A DNA stretch of 64,000 nucleotides from Desulfosudis oleivorans (GTDB taxonomy: Bacteria; Desulfobacterota; Desulfobacteria; Desulfobacterales; SURF-7), in NCBI GenBank assembly GCA_020723305.1, contig DYJC01000005.1:157724-221723 (forward strand), given 5' to 3'. The notes under the pieces were generated by a model. That model made no database searches. It saw only the letters and a list, made by a program, of their open reading frames with translations, and was not told the origin of the DNA. Shown in pieces: positions 34,225 to 44,141 of the stretch; within the stretch, counting starts at the first letter, position 1; each line of letters starts with the position of its first letter. The position numbers and the translations under genes were made by a program.

Positions 34225-35559
34225 GTGATGAAACATAAAAAAATAGTGATTTTACTTTTATTGGGTTTCTGCCTTATTCTTGGTTTTTGGATGAGAATCG
34301 TTTCAAATCGAGAAACCATTGTTACCGGACCTCTTTGGGGTGATGCAGGAGATTATTATTTTTATGCTTATAATCTGCGTCATAACCATACCTATTCAAG
34401 ACATACCCCACCTTCTGAACAGCCTTCAACCGAATTAAAACCTGATGCGTTAAGAATGCCGGGATATCCGATATTTCTCCTCCCTTTTGTAAATTCGTTT
34501 CCCACAGACCGTATCATACATCGAATTGTTTTTTTTCAGGCACTGATCAGTACATTGGCTATACTAATTGTCTTTACTGGATTTCGACGCATGATGCCGG
34601 ATCACTTCTGCATTATTGTTTGTGGTTTAATGGCCATAAGCCCCCATTTGATTACCGCTAACCTGTATATGCTGACGGAATCGTTATTTAGTTTTATTAT
34701 TGTCCTGTTTGTCTGGAATATCACAAAATTTTTTAAAACATTGTCTATGATATGTTTATTCAGTGCCGGTATTCTTATGGGTATCGGTATCCTTGTCCGT
34801 CCCAGTTTGCAGTTTTTACCACTCTTTCTGATTCCATTCTGGACATGGTATTATGGCAAATTGAAAGGGTTTCATTTTTTTGCCGTAACGGTTCTGGGAA
34901 TAGCACTGGTTCTCACGCCCTGGTATATCCGCAATATCATAACTCTTGGTAAAATATCGGATGATACATTAAAAGTATCCTTTATACAGCATGGAATTTA
35001 TCCCGATTTCATGTATAACGATCTGCCTGAGAGTTATGGCTTTCCATACATATTTGATCCAAAAACAAAAGAAATAAGAAGGAGCACGAAAACATTATTC
35101 CAGGAAATTTATCGGCGTTTTCAAACCGAACCAGTGAAACATGCAAAATGGTTTTTCTATCAAAAAATAGTTACATTCTGGTCTTGGAGTTTTGTACAAG
35201 GAAGCGATGTGTTTATTTATTCTGTAAAAAATTCTCCTTACTTTCATAGACCTTTTTTTATTGCAACACACAAACTCATGAATTTTTTTCATTGGCCGCT
35301 CAATCTATTCTGTTTTGCAGGATGTTTTCTAATTTGGCTTCCGATGAAACGCGATGTTATTCCATATGAATCGATTCAAATCGCCCGATTTGTTTCTGTT
35401 ATTCTGATTTATTACACATTACTTCATATCATTGGCGCTCCCTTTCCCAGATATTCGGTACCTCTTCGCCCATTGACATACGGAATGGCTGTTTTTTTGA
35501 TCTTTTTTTCTATCCGGTTATTCAAAAAAAGATGTTCCCGTTTTTCAGGACAGAAATAA
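34225..35559 (+). CDS. PMT/ArnT-like integral membrane glycosyltransferase (GT-C fold)
   Basis: 444 residues with about ten transmembrane segments. The first loop contains GDAGDYYFYAYNL, the acidic motif of GT-C enzymes that use polyprenyl-phosphate sugars, and ALRMPGYPIFL, a feature of the PMT_2/GT39-like family. Such enzymes add sugars to proteins or lipid A on the periplasmic side. Acceptor and sugar cannot be told. The alternative start MKHKK one codon later is equally possible. It ends 21 bases before the convergent MORN gene. Confidence 0.82.
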   Translation: MMKHKKIVILLLLGFCLILGFWMRIVSNRETIVTGPLWGDAGDYYFYAYNLRHNHTYSRHTPPSEQPSTELKPDALRMPGYPIFLLPFVNSFPTDRIIHRIVFFQALISTLAILIVFTGFRRMMPDHFCIIVCGLMAISPHLITANLYMLTESLFSFIIVLFVWNITKFFKTLSMICLFSAGILMGIGILVRPSLQFLPLFLIPFWTWYYGKLKGFHFFAVTVLGIALVLTPWYIRNIITLGKISDDTLKVSFIQHGIYPDFMYNDLPESYGFPYIFDPKTKEIRRSTKTLFQEIYRRFQTEPVKHAKWFFYQKIVTFWSWSFVQGSDVFIYSVKNSPYFHRPFFIATHKLMNFFHWPLNLFCFAGCFLIWLPMKRDVIPYESIQIARFVSVILIYYTLLHIIGAPFPRYSVPLRPLTYGMAVFLIFFSIRLFKKRCSRFSGQK

Positions 35560-35580
35560 CGACTCTGCAGGGAATTAATA

Positions 35581-36288
35581 TTACTTAGAAACCTTATTCC
35601 CCTCCAAGAGACAAAGAACCGCTCTGGTAACTACATCTGAAGCACTTTCACCTGTCTTATTCCGCTCTTCTTCAATAAATTCATAAATCTTACGATCAAG
35701 ACTGATCTCCAGTGTTTTTCTAGCCTCCTTAATAAAAACACCGTTTTCCCATAAGCCTTCCAGAGATATTCCATTGGGCAATTGATAAAAGCCCTTTCCG
35801 TGCTGTCTTCCCTCTTTCCACTCTCCTTTATAGTAGGCTTTGTCAGATCCATAATAAACCCCTGTACCATCTCTTTTATTATTTTTCCATTCTCCTTCGT
35901 AATAAGCGCCATTCGGCCAATTATATGATCCGTTTCCATCACACACATCGTCTTTCCACTCCCCCTCATATGTTGCTCCATTGGGAAGTGACAGCTTCCC
36001 CCAGCCGGTTCTTTTCCCTTCCTTCCATTCACCACTGTAAACATCGCCGCTTGCCCACCGATATACACCTTCACCTTGCTCCAGGCCCTTATAAAAAAAA
36101 CCTTCATAGGAATCTTTTCCCTTTGCCTTTCCTTTTCCGTTTGCCAAACCATTCAGACACTCCCCTTCATATGAATCGGCAATATCTTTATCCAGGACTT
36201 TACAGGATGCCTTTTCCGCAGCCAATACCTCCGAGCAGACCGATAGTAATATTATCATGCAGCCGTAAGTGACAAATAACCTGAACAT
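35581..36288 (-). CDS. Exported MORN-repeat protein with a ribbon-helix-helix-like C-terminus
   Basis: 235 residues from the ATG at 36288, which has a strong GGGGAGGG site; an upstream frame start at 36354 overlaps the ABC gene and has none. A signal peptide (FRLFVTYGCMIILLSV, cleavage near VLA-AE) is followed by six or seven MORN repeats (pattern YEGEWKxxxxxGxGxxxxxxG, residues about 45-180). The last 45 residues (TLEISLDRKIYEFIEEERNK...) look like a ribbon-helix-helix DNA-binding fold, which is odd for an exported protein. MORN repeats often bind membranes or act as scaffolds. Function unknown. Confidence 0.82.
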   Translation of the reverse strand: MFRLFVTYGCMIILLSVCSEVLAAEKASCKVLDKDIADSYEGECLNGLANGKGKAKGKDSYEGFFYKGLEQGEGVYRWASGDVYSGEWKEGKRTGWGKLSLPNGATYEGEWKDDVCDGNGSYNWPNGAYYEGEWKNNKRDGTGVYYGSDKAYYKGEWKEGRQHGKGFYQLPNGISLEGLWENGVFIKEARKTLEISLDRKIYEFIEEERNKTGESASDVVTRAVLCLLEGNKVSK

Positions 36289-36346
36289 TGTTGCAAGCCC
36301 TCCCCAAATTTTTTTTTGTTTCAGCAAAAGACGGATAGCGATTTTT

Positions 36347-37861
36347 TTATTCAAACCCTCGAACCATTATTCTTCCTATTGATTCCATGGTTGCATCTTC
36401 TTTCCTGACAATAGAACAAACTCTTCCCCGATATATTACCAAGATCGTGTCCGAGAGCGACAGGATTTCATCAAGTTCTGAAGATATCAACAAAACCCCC
36501 AATCCTTTATCACGTAGCATGATTAACTGTTTGTGAACATATTCAACGGATCCCACATCCAAACCACGGGTAGGTTGATTCGCGATAAGGAAGGAACTGT
36601 CTCTGCTGAATTCTCTGGATATTATTACCTTCTGCTGGTTTCCTCCGGAAAGATTCTGAACAGCTTCCTCAGGTCCTCTGGCTTTAATATGAAAACGATT
36701 TATCAATTTTCTGGAATTTTTCAAAATGGCTTTTGGATTGCGCCCGAAAAAGTGAACATAAGGTCTTCGATAATAGGTACACAATATCTGATTATCTGCT
36801 ATGGAGAAAGGAAGAACAAGTCCGTGTTTCAAACGATCCTCTGGAATGTGGGCCAATCCGTTTTCAATCATTTTACGAGGATTCAATGCCGGCATTCTCC
36901 TACCCGAAAGAGTTATTTCTCCGGATTTTATTTTCCGAAGACCGGCGATTGATTCCGAAAGCTCTGCCTGTCCATTTCCCTGGACACCGGCAATTCCGAC
37001 AATCTCTCTTTCCCGGACACGAAAGGAGACATCTGAAACCGCTTCATATCCACGGGAATTCATTACTGTCAGTTTTTTTACTTCAAACACGATCTTTCCC
37101 GGCCTGGCAGGAAGATAATCATTTTTCAGTAAGACCTCTCTGCCGATCATCAATTCTGCAAGGGCTTGTTCATCTGTCTCCTCAGGAGAAAAAACCCCCT
37201 TGATCACGCCCTGCTGCATAACGGAAATGGAGTCCGCAATCTGCATTACCTCCTGCAATTTATGGGTAATAAAAATAATGGAGATATTTTTTTTAACCAG
37301 CTTACGCAAAATCTTGAATAGCGTATCCGTTTCCTGGGGTATGAGAACTGCCGTGGGTTCATCGAGAATCAAAATACCGGCGTTTCTGTACAATGCTTTA
37401 AAAATTTCAACCCGTTGTTGAATCCCTACTGGAAGATCTTCCGTGACCGCATCCGGATCAATAGAGAGTCCGCAATCATCCGATAGAATCGCTATCTGCC
37501 GTCGGGCTTGTTGAAAATCAATCGTCACACCCTTTATCGGTTCACTCCCCAGAATAATATTCTCAAGAGATGTAAAACCCGGAACAATCATAAAATGCTG
37601 ATGGATCATACCAATACCCAATTGAATCGCTCTCCTTGGGTTTTGGATTTTCTGTCTTTTCCCATGAATAAAAATCTCACCCTTATCCGGCTGAAGCAAT
37701 CCGCTGATAATATTCATAAGGGTTGATTTTCCAGCACCATTTTCTCCAAGAAGCGCATGGATTTCACCTTTTTTCAATGTAAAATCCACATCAGAATTGG
37801 CTCGAACACCATGAAATGTCTTCGAGATTCCTTTCAGTTTCAATACGGTAATATCATCCAT
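36347..37861 (-). CDS. BMP-type nucleoside ABC importer, double ATPase
   Basis: 504 residues with two ABC domains. The first has Walker A GENGAGKST at 39-47 and LILDEPTAVL; the second has the degenerate GVQGNGQAE loop and LSGGNQQKV signature, the usual arrangement of RbsA/YufO-type ATPases of carbohydrate-like (CUT2) importers. With the BMP binding protein and two permeases this forms a complete importer, most likely for purine or other nucleosides. Last gene of the leftward four-gene operon, 3 bases after the permease gene. Confidence 0.93.
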   Translation of the reverse strand: MDDITVLKLKGISKTFHGVRANSDVDFTLKKGEIHALLGENGAGKSTLMNIISGLLQPDKGEIFIHGKRQKIQNPRRAIQLGIGMIHQHFMIVPGFTSLENIILGSEPIKGVTIDFQQARRQIAILSDDCGLSIDPDAVTEDLPVGIQQRVEIFKALYRNAGILILDEPTAVLIPQETDTLFKILRKLVKKNISIIFITHKLQEVMQIADSISVMQQGVIKGVFSPEETDEQALAELMIGREVLLKNDYLPARPGKIVFEVKKLTVMNSRGYEAVSDVSFRVREREIVGIAGVQGNGQAELSESIAGLRKIKSGEITLSGRRMPALNPRKMIENGLAHIPEDRLKHGLVLPFSIADNQILCTYYRRPYVHFFGRNPKAILKNSRKLINRFHIKARGPEEAVQNLSGGNQQKVIISREFSRDSSFLIANQPTRGLDVGSVEYVHKQLIMLRDKGLGVLLISSELDEILSLSDTILVIYRGRVCSIVRKEDATMESIGRIMVRGFE

Positions 37862-37864
37862 TAC

Positions 37865-38887
37865 TTATTTCTTTTCATAGGGAACACCAAGTGATCCTGG
37901 AGGACGATTCCTTTTGATAAAAATGGCAAGAACTATAATGGTTATCAGATAGGGAAGCATCCCGGTAAACTGATGCGGAATGGATAACACCTGATCAAAC
38001 TGCAACTGTGTCTGAACAGCTAAGGCCAGCCCGAAAAGAAGAGCTGCCCCCCATGCACCGATGGGAGTCCATTTCCCAAAAATCATTACAGCCAAGGCAA
38101 TAAACCCTCTTCCATTCGTCATTCCTCTTTCAAATACTCCAACTGCCTCCAATGATAAAAATGCACCGGCAAGACCGGCAAAAAAACCACCGATGATGAT
38201 GTTATAAAATCGAACAATATTCGCATTGATCCCCATGGTATCGGCAGCCCTTGGATACTCTCCGACCGCTCTTGTCCTCAGTCCCCATTGCGTAAAAAAT
38301 AATAAAAAATGTACCAGAAAAACCAGTATGATCGTACTAAACACAATAGGAGAAACCCGAAACAACACAGGCCCAACCAGGGGAAGTTCTGATAGAAACG
38401 GGAAAGAATATGCTTTGAGCTTCCCTGTAGCGTTGATTCCTGTTGGATAAAAATAACCGGTCAATCCAGCAGCCAGCAAATTCACGATTGTTCCACAGAT
38501 GATTTGATCCATTTTCATCGAAACAGTCATCAGAGCAAATATAATACCGGCGAGCATACCTGCTGCAATGCCTGAAATCACCCCGAGCAGCAAACTTCCA
38601 GTCCAGACATTTACCAGAAACCCAAAAAATGCGGCCAACAGCATCTGACCCTCGATACCGATATTCATAACACCGGAACGCTCACATATAAGGCCGCACA
38701 ACGCACCCAGTGCCAATGGAGTAGACTGTCTGAGTGAGGATGTAAGTATGGCAACTGTAACCAGAGGAGATATCCAATAGCTATAAAGAATAATCGATAA
38801 TAGTAATATCCCGGAAAGAAAAAAAAAGATTCTGTCTTTGCTATCTGTTTTTGCTTTGGAAGCGGTAATCATACCTTGCCTCCCCAT
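37865..38887 (-). CDS. BMP-type ABC importer permease 2 (YufQ-like)
   Basis: 340 residues, eight to nine hydrophobic segments, with the CUT2 permease loop GLICERSGVMNIGIEGQML and a second GMTNGRGFIALAVMIFGKW box that contacts the ATPase. Its start overlaps the end of permease 1 by 19 bases. Together with permease 1 it makes the heterodimeric channel of the importer. Confidence 0.92.
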   Translation of the reverse strand: MGRQGMITASKAKTDSKDRIFFFLSGILLLSIILYSYWISPLVTVAILTSSLRQSTPLALGALCGLICERSGVMNIGIEGQMLLAAFFGFLVNVWTGSLLLGVISGIAAGMLAGIIFALMTVSMKMDQIICGTIVNLLAAGLTGYFYPTGINATGKLKAYSFPFLSELPLVGPVLFRVSPIVFSTIILVFLVHFLLFFTQWGLRTRAVGEYPRAADTMGINANIVRFYNIIIGGFFAGLAGAFLSLEAVGVFERGMTNGRGFIALAVMIFGKWTPIGAWGAALLFGLALAVQTQLQFDQVLSIPHQFTGMLPYLITIIVLAIFIKRNRPPGSLGVPYEKK

Positions 38888-39942
38888 CCTGCACGGAGTG
38901 ACAGCTTTTCACCTTTTTGCCATCTCATACCTGGAATCATCTTTTTAAAGAACACTTCCGCTGTGACAAAAAATAAAAGCAACGCCTGAATGATATCAAT
39001 GATCTCACTTTCTACTCCGGCTGAAAACTGCATCATATTTGCCCCGGCTTTCATTGCGCCGATAAGAACCGAAGCCGGAATAATACCAAAAGGATGAACC
39101 CGGCCTAATAAGGCGATTGTGATCCCTTCAAAACCAAGACCTGTATGAAAACCTGGTTGAAATCGATGCTCGACTCCCTGAATTTCAAGTGCTCCGCCCA
39201 GACCTGCAAGCGTACCGCTGATCAGCATGGTAATCAGAAGGATACGTTGAACCCTCATGCCGGAATAGCGGGCAGCATCTGGTCCTGCCCCTACCGTATT
39301 GATTTCAAAACCCAAAACCATATGTTTCAGAACCCACCATACCAGAACAGCAGATAGTAACGAAATAAGGAATCCACCTGGAATTCCTTCGATATCAGGG
39401 AGATAGCTCGTCTCAAGAATCAGTGGTGTTCTTGCAACAATATTGCCCGGAGATGTATCCCGGAACGGATGATTTACTAAATAATCCGTTATATTAATGG
39501 CAATATAGTTACACATGATTCCGGTAATCACTTCATGGGCGCCGGAATAAGCCTTCAAAGCCCCCTGGAAAGCCCCGTAAACCCCTCCGGCAATCCCTCC
39601 GGCAATCAAAGCAAGGAAAATGTGGAAAACAGGAGGAACACCTTGAATAAAAAAACCTGCAACAGATGCAGCAAAGGCTCCAAAAATAAACTGCCCCTGT
39701 GTCCCGATATTGAAAAGTCCGGCTTTAAATGCAAATGCAACTGCCAGTCCATTCATCATCAAAGGGGTTGCCTTTACTAGCGTGCGTGTAATTGAAGTCA
39801 TACTGCCGAAAGCACCTTTTAAGAGAGCTGCGTAGGCTTCAATTGGATCTGAACCCGATAGGAAAAGAACAATCCCTCCAATGAGGGAAGCAAAAATAAC
39901 CGAACCGACTGGTATTATGAATGATCGTATCGTCGCAATCAC
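38869..39942 (-). CDS. BMP-type ABC importer permease 1 (YufP-like)
   Basis: 357 residues if translation begins at the GTG at 39942, 13 bases after the binding-protein stop; the frame is open back to 40083 inside that gene, but the extra residues are charged and unlike the family. Contains the CUT2 permease motifs FKAGLFNIGTQGQFIFG and GLGFEGITIALLGRVHP. Pairs with permease 2. Neither start has a clear ribosome site, so coupling to the upstream gene is likely. Confidence 0.88.
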   Translation of the reverse strand: MIATIRSFIIPVGSVIFASLIGGIVLFLSGSDPIEAYAALLKGAFGSMTSITRTLVKATPLMMNGLAVAFAFKAGLFNIGTQGQFIFGAFAASVAGFFIQGVPPVFHIFLALIAGGIAGGVYGAFQGALKAYSGAHEVITGIMCNYIAINITDYLVNHPFRDTSPGNIVARTPLILETSYLPDIEGIPGGFLISLLSAVLVWWVLKHMVLGFEINTVGAGPDAARYSGMRVQRILLITMLISGTLAGLGGALEIQGVEHRFQPGFHTGLGFEGITIALLGRVHPFGIIPASVLIGAMKAGANMMQFSAGVESEIIDIIQALLLFFVTAEVFFKKMIPGMRWQKGEKLSLRAGWGGKV

Positions 39943-39955
39943 AGTTAATGAATAT

Positions 39956-40972
39956 CTATTCGTAATCCGGGATCTTGATTTTTCCGGATTGTATGTTGTT
40001 ATCAATCTCCAAGAGTCGGTTTTTGATTCTCTGCGGTATTTTTCCTTCAAAATCATGAAAGGAAGACAGAGAAACCTCTCCATAATAATTGCCTTCAGGG
40101 AATTGATTTTTATAAGCCAGTTTTATTAATTTAATAACAGAAGGAGAAATCCGTTTCATTGCACACGAAACAAGACAAGCCCTGGCAGCGGGAACCGTAT
40201 CCCATTGATCCGTATCCACACCAATACAATACTTTCCCTTATGCGTTGCCGTCTCAATCAGGCCACCGTTTCCAGTTAACCCTCCTGCAGAAAAAATAAC
40301 ATCAGCGCCTTGATCAATCGCCTGACCAGCTGTAGAAGCACCCCACTCCGGATCGGTGAATGAGATATCCAGCCCTCCAGGATGAAATGTGGAAATAATT
40401 TTGATATCCGGATTAATATAACGTGATCCGGCTTCATATCCCCTATTAAAGGCGGCAACAGGCGGAACCATATCCGTTGCCAGCACAGCGGCGATGATAT
40501 TTGTTTTTGAAAGCATTGCTGCTAATGCACCTGCCTTGAAGCCGGCAATATCTTCACGGAAAACCAGACCCACAAGATTTTTAACAGGCTTGCCCTGAAA
40601 CTGATCAATGCCAATAAAATGTATCTTTTGATACTTTTTGGCTGCACGGATCGTTGCTTCACCCAGTGCAAACCCAACGGTCACAATCACATTGTAATTA
40701 TTTTCTGCAAAAAGCTCTATATTTTGCTCATAATCTTTGGCATCCCTTGTTTCAATATACTTTATGGCAGCTCCCAGTTCTGCTTTAGCCTGCTGAACTC
40801 CCTCCCAGGAAGACTGATTAAATGACTTATCATCAATCACACCCACATCGGTAACAAGTCCGATACAAAATTTTGTTTTTTCACCACACCCGGCATGGTT
40901 CTCAGCCGGAGAAAAAACAATCATGAAACCAGTTATTGCAATCCAGATTATTCTGAACGTCCTTTCATGCAT
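39956..40972 (-). CDS. BMP/PnrA-family nucleoside-binding protein
   Basis: 338 residues. Signal sequence of about 28 residues; a Cys follows at AGC but the residues before it (HAG) only partly fit a lipobox. The mature part starts FCIGLVTDVGVIDDKSFNQSSWEG, the classic start of the basic membrane protein family, and includes FIGIDQ, GLVFREDIAGFKAG and GVDTDQWDTVP. PnrA-type members bind purine nucleosides. First gene of the importer operon; ribosome site GGGAGAG before the ATG; sigma-70 promoter at 41058-41086. Confidence 0.92.
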   Translation of the reverse strand: MHERTFRIIWIAITGFMIVFSPAENHAGCGEKTKFCIGLVTDVGVIDDKSFNQSSWEGVQQAKAELGAAIKYIETRDAKDYEQNIELFAENNYNVIVTVGFALGEATIRAAKKYQKIHFIGIDQFQGKPVKNLVGLVFREDIAGFKAGALAAMLSKTNIIAAVLATDMVPPVAAFNRGYEAGSRYINPDIKIISTFHPGGLDISFTDPEWGASTAGQAIDQGADVIFSAGGLTGNGGLIETATHKGKYCIGVDTDQWDTVPAARACLVSCAMKRISPSVIKLIKLAYKNQFPEGNYYGEVSLSSFHDFEGKIPQRIKNRLLEIDNNIQSGKIKIPDYE

Positions 40973-41057
40973 TTTTAAACTCTCCCAAGCCAGAATGAAT
41001 AGAATTGATTTGCCGACTGTGATGAAAATTCAGTAGTGATCACGCTAAATAGTTGTT

Positions 41058-41086
41058 AATATGGACGAAGTGCTAAAAGGTGTCAA
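41058..41086 (-). promoter_or_regulatory. Predicted sigma-70 promoter of the nucleoside importer operon
   Basis: Minus strand: -35 TTGACA (41081-41086), 17-base spacer, -10 CATATT (41058-41063). It gives a leader of about 80 bases before the binding-protein gene. I saw no purine riboswitch-like fold in the leader. Confidence 0.55.
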
Positions 41087-41139
41087 GCGGGAATATCGAT
41101 TCCGTGAAACTTTCACAAGATGCTGTATTCATTAATTTC

Positions 41140-41168
41140 TTGACAGATGAATCCATATTGGGCATACT
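41140..41168 (+). promoter_or_regulatory. Predicted sigma-70 promoter upstream of cheX
   Basis: TTGACA at 41140-41145, 17-base spacer, CATACT at 41163-41168. An imperfect inverted repeat flanks it: AGATGCTG (41118-41125) and CAGCATCT (41180-41187). The leader to cheX would be about 225 bases and contains the truncated repeat at 41338. Confidence 0.45.
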
Positions 41169-41337
41169 GAACATGCAATAACAGCATCTGTTCATCCTAT
41201 CTTTTTTTTATAATTTCTTTTGAATTACGAACATATTGATCACCGGCAAGGTCGACTTATATTTTATTCAAAATGAACTGAAATCATTAAATCAAATCGG
41301 TAAACCGTACATATTGTTCTGACCGAAAAAAAACAAT

Positions 41338-41373
41338 GCCGGAACTACAACAGCGGACTTTTCAAACCGGCTC
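41338..41373. repeat. Truncated copy of the MITE-like repeat
   Basis: The 36 bases match the right end of the element at 32146-32181 at 31 positions, beginning GCCGGAACTACAACA and ending GGCTC. The left part of the element is missing, so this is a fragment. It lies 27 bases before the cheX start codon. Confidence 0.55.
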
Positions 41374-41400
41374 TAATGGAATGCACAATAAAGGAAAGAA

Positions 41401-41862
41401 ATGAAAGCTGAATATATTAATCCTTTTATCAAAGCTACCATTGATGTGGTTAATGTAATGGCTTTTGTGAAGACAAAAGCCAAGAAACCTTATTTAAAAA
41501 AAGATGACCTTGCTACCGGGGATGTAAGCACCATTGTCGGGTTGACCGGTGAGGCAACTGGTACTTTTTCAATCAGTTTTGATGAACCGTCAATTATCAA
41601 AATTGCATCAAACATGTTTGGCGAAGAGATAAAAAAGCTGGATCGAGATGTTACTGAGGTTGCAGGTGAACTGGCAAATATGATTTCAGGGCAAGCCCGA
41701 CGTGAAATAGAATCCCTGGGCCTTCACCTTGATGGTGCGATACCATCCATTTTTTCCGGAAAAAATCATACGATCTATCATATGACCGATGGTCCAAAAA
41801 TTGCGATCCCCTTCATCATGGATAATGGATCTTTTACAATGGAAGTATGTTTTGACTTTTAG
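41401..41862 (+). CDS. cheX: CheX-family chemotaxis phosphatase
   Basis: 153 residues, the family length. The active helix carries E90 and N93 in GELANMISG, the ExxN pair by which CheX/CheC proteins position water to dephosphorylate CheY. The rest fits the CheX alpha/beta layout (SISFDEPSIIKIASNMFGEE). No che operon surrounds it; it may serve another receiver protein. Ribosome site AAAGGAAAG before the ATG. Confidence 0.9.
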   Translation: MKAEYINPFIKATIDVVNVMAFVKTKAKKPYLKKDDLATGDVSTIVGLTGEATGTFSISFDEPSIIKIASNMFGEEIKKLDRDVTEVAGELANMISGQARREIESLGLHLDGAIPSIFSGKNHTIYHMTDGPKIAIPFIMDNGSFTMEVCFDF

Positions 41863-41970
41863 AAAGCGAAAATAACAAGGTATTGACTGCCCTGTTCAAT
41901 AATCCGGAAAAAATCCATCAGCCGGCTTAATCGCCAAATATTAATTATATAAACATTACGATGACAACAG

Positions 41971-42276
41971 CTACATATCAACAATATACGAGTTCAGATA
42001 AGTCTTCTGTTTGTCATTTAGCAGAAAAAATGCCACCCCAAGTCCCTGTGGAGTGGTTCTTGCAACACTCCCGGTTAGCTTGATATTTTCCTGGCTGCTT
42101 GGAAGTGAAAAGGTCATCGCAATGTTTTGACCAATTGGCAGCAGATGGCGTGTTTCGATAAAAGCTCCTGCTGTACTGATATCTTGAATAAATTCCTGAT
42201 AGGCTCTGTCATCTGTGGCGTAGTTCACGGAAAGGAAACATGGTTTCCTTGGATATGTTCTTCTTTCCCTGGACAT
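41971..42276 (-). CDS. PilZ-domain protein (cyclic-di-GMP receptor)
   Basis: 101 residues from the ATG at 42276, preceded by GGAAGG; a frame extension to 42333 gives a Tyr/Trp-rich segment with no ribosome site. RRTYPRK at the start and DISTAGAFIE in the middle supply the RxxxR and D/NxSxxG motifs for cyclic-di-GMP binding. A single-domain PilZ acts as an adaptor, for example on motility. It converges on cheX and lies downstream of the sigma-54 regulator on the same strand. Confidence 0.88.
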   Translation of the reverse strand: MSRERRTYPRKPCFLSVNYATDDRAYQEFIQDISTAGAFIETRHLLPIGQNIAMTFSLPSSQENIKLTGSVARTTPQGLGVAFFLLNDKQKTYLNSYIVDM

Positions 42277-42431
42277 ATTAACGTTTTTCCTTCCATACCA
42301 CCAAAGTAGTACTTTCCCGCAGTAATAAAGCAAACATGTTGACAGGCATCGTATTCATTACCATCCTTTAGACGTTGCTGTTATAAATCATGACTATTTA
42401 TATGTCAAAATAAAAACTAGATCATCTTGAA

Positions 42432-43955
42432 TTATCGATAATCACGGTAATCAATATTATACTGTTTTGCCTTATACGAAAATTTCCTCACAGTAGTTTC
42501 GAGCATCGTTGCCGCAGTGGAAATATTACCTCTCGCATTTTTCAATGCATCAATAAGCATGCACTTCTCCAAATTTGCCACTGCATCTTCAAGAGATTGA
42601 GCTGGAAGTGTATTGGATTCCTTTCCTGTTTGTATCGTTGGCGGAAGATTATAGCTATGAAGTACGCCCTCTTCACATAATAGGACCGCTCTTTCTATAC
42701 AGTTTTCAAGTTCACGAACATTGCCCGGCCAATGATAGCCCATCAGCATGTCGATGGCAGGTGTGGACAATCGTTTAATCTCTTTATGATTTTCGTTTGA
42801 ATATTTTTCGAGGAAATAATCCGCAAGCAGAAGTATATCTGTCTTTCGCTCCCTGAGAGGCGGCATATATATTGGAAAAACATTAAGACGGTAATAAAGA
42901 TCTCCACGAAAAATCTCTTGCTCCACAGCCATTTCCAGATTTTTATTGGTTGCCGCAATGATCCGGACATCCGTCTTGATCGTATGATGCCCTCCCACCC
43001 GCTCAAACTCTTTTTCCTGGAGAACTCGAAGCAATTTGACCTGGACTTCCAAATCAATCGAACCGATTTCATCCAAAAAAATGGTTCCTTTATGTGCGAG
43101 TTCAAATTTTCCCATTTTCTGTTTAATAGCCCCTGTAAACGACCCTTTTTCATGACCAAACAGTTCACTTTCAATCAGGTTGGAGGGTAGCGCTGCGCAG
43201 TTCACCTTTACAAAATTCTGTTTGGACCGGGGACTGTTATAGTGAATTGAGTTGGCGACAAGCTCTTTGCCCGTACCACTCTCTCCCCGAATCAGCACAG
43301 TAGCGTTACTTTTTGATACTTGTGAAATCATTTGATAAACTTCACGCATTTTATTACTGTTGCCCACGATATTGTTAAATCGATACTTATTTTCAAGTTC
43401 ATTTCGAAGCCTCGTGTTCTCATTTTTCAACTGTTCTTTTTCCGTGCGTATTTTTTCAAGATTGATCACATGATTCGCAATCATTGTTGCAACAACCGAA
43501 AGATATTCCACCCCTTCCTTAAGAGAATAGTCTGGCTGATACACCCTGTCCACACTCAATGCCCCGATCACTTGATTGCCCTTTTTAACTGGAACACAGA
43601 TAAATGATAACTCATCTTTTAGTTTTTTCTTTCTTGTTGCCGTCCGATCTAAAAAAAGCGGCTCTTGACTTATTTTTGGAACGGCAAATGGCTTTCCGTC
43701 CTGAATCACTCGTCCGGTTACACCTTCTCCAACTTTATATTTTCCTTTGATGATTTCACTTTGAGAAAGACCGTGGGCGATTTCAATACTGATTTCATTT
43801 CGAAGGGGATTTAGTATGGTCACGGTTCCTCGAACCATTTCCATTGAATTTGAAAGAATTTCCAAAACCCTGTATAAAGACTTTTTCAGATCCAGATGTT
43901 CATTCAAAGCCTTGCTGATTTCATAAAAAAGAGTTATTTCTTCTATGCGTTTCAT
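42432..43955 (-). CDS. NifA-like sigma-54-dependent activator with GAF domain
   Basis: 507 residues. GAF sensor (about 20-165), coiled linker, AAA+ domain with Walker A GESGTGKE at 224-231 and the sigma-54 contact loop GSFTGA at 271-276 (Ser for the usual Ala, an accepted variant), and a Fis-type helix-turn-helix at the C-terminus (about 465-505). It has no receiver, so it is controlled by ligand binding to GAF rather than by phosphorylation. Targets unknown; the porin gene downstream has a possible sigma-54 promoter. Divergent from the KamA gene. Confidence 0.92.
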   Translation of the reverse strand: MKRIEEITLFYEISKALNEHLDLKKSLYRVLEILSNSMEMVRGTVTILNPLRNEISIEIAHGLSQSEIIKGKYKVGEGVTGRVIQDGKPFAVPKISQEPLFLDRTATRKKKLKDELSFICVPVKKGNQVIGALSVDRVYQPDYSLKEGVEYLSVVATMIANHVINLEKIRTEKEQLKNENTRLRNELENKYRFNNIVGNSNKMREVYQMISQVSKSNATVLIRGESGTGKELVANSIHYNSPRSKQNFVKVNCAALPSNLIESELFGHEKGSFTGAIKQKMGKFELAHKGTIFLDEIGSIDLEVQVKLLRVLQEKEFERVGGHHTIKTDVRIIAATNKNLEMAVEQEIFRGDLYYRLNVFPIYMPPLRERKTDILLLADYFLEKYSNENHKEIKRLSTPAIDMLMGYHWPGNVRELENCIERAVLLCEEGVLHSYNLPPTIQTGKESNTLPAQSLEDAVANLEKCMLIDALKNARGNISTAATMLETTVRKFSYKAKQYNIDYRDYR

Positions 43956-44141
43956 GATGATAATCTTTCTAAGAATTATTAAAGATTAAAAAATTTAACT
44001 ATATTGAATGCACTCATTTGAAAAATAACATTTTTGTAACATGGCCATTTGAAAGTTGTCAATCAGATTAACACATCTGACATTTTATGATTCTTCACAT
44101 AGGCTTCAAGATTGGGATTAAAATTTAAAGAACAAACCGTT

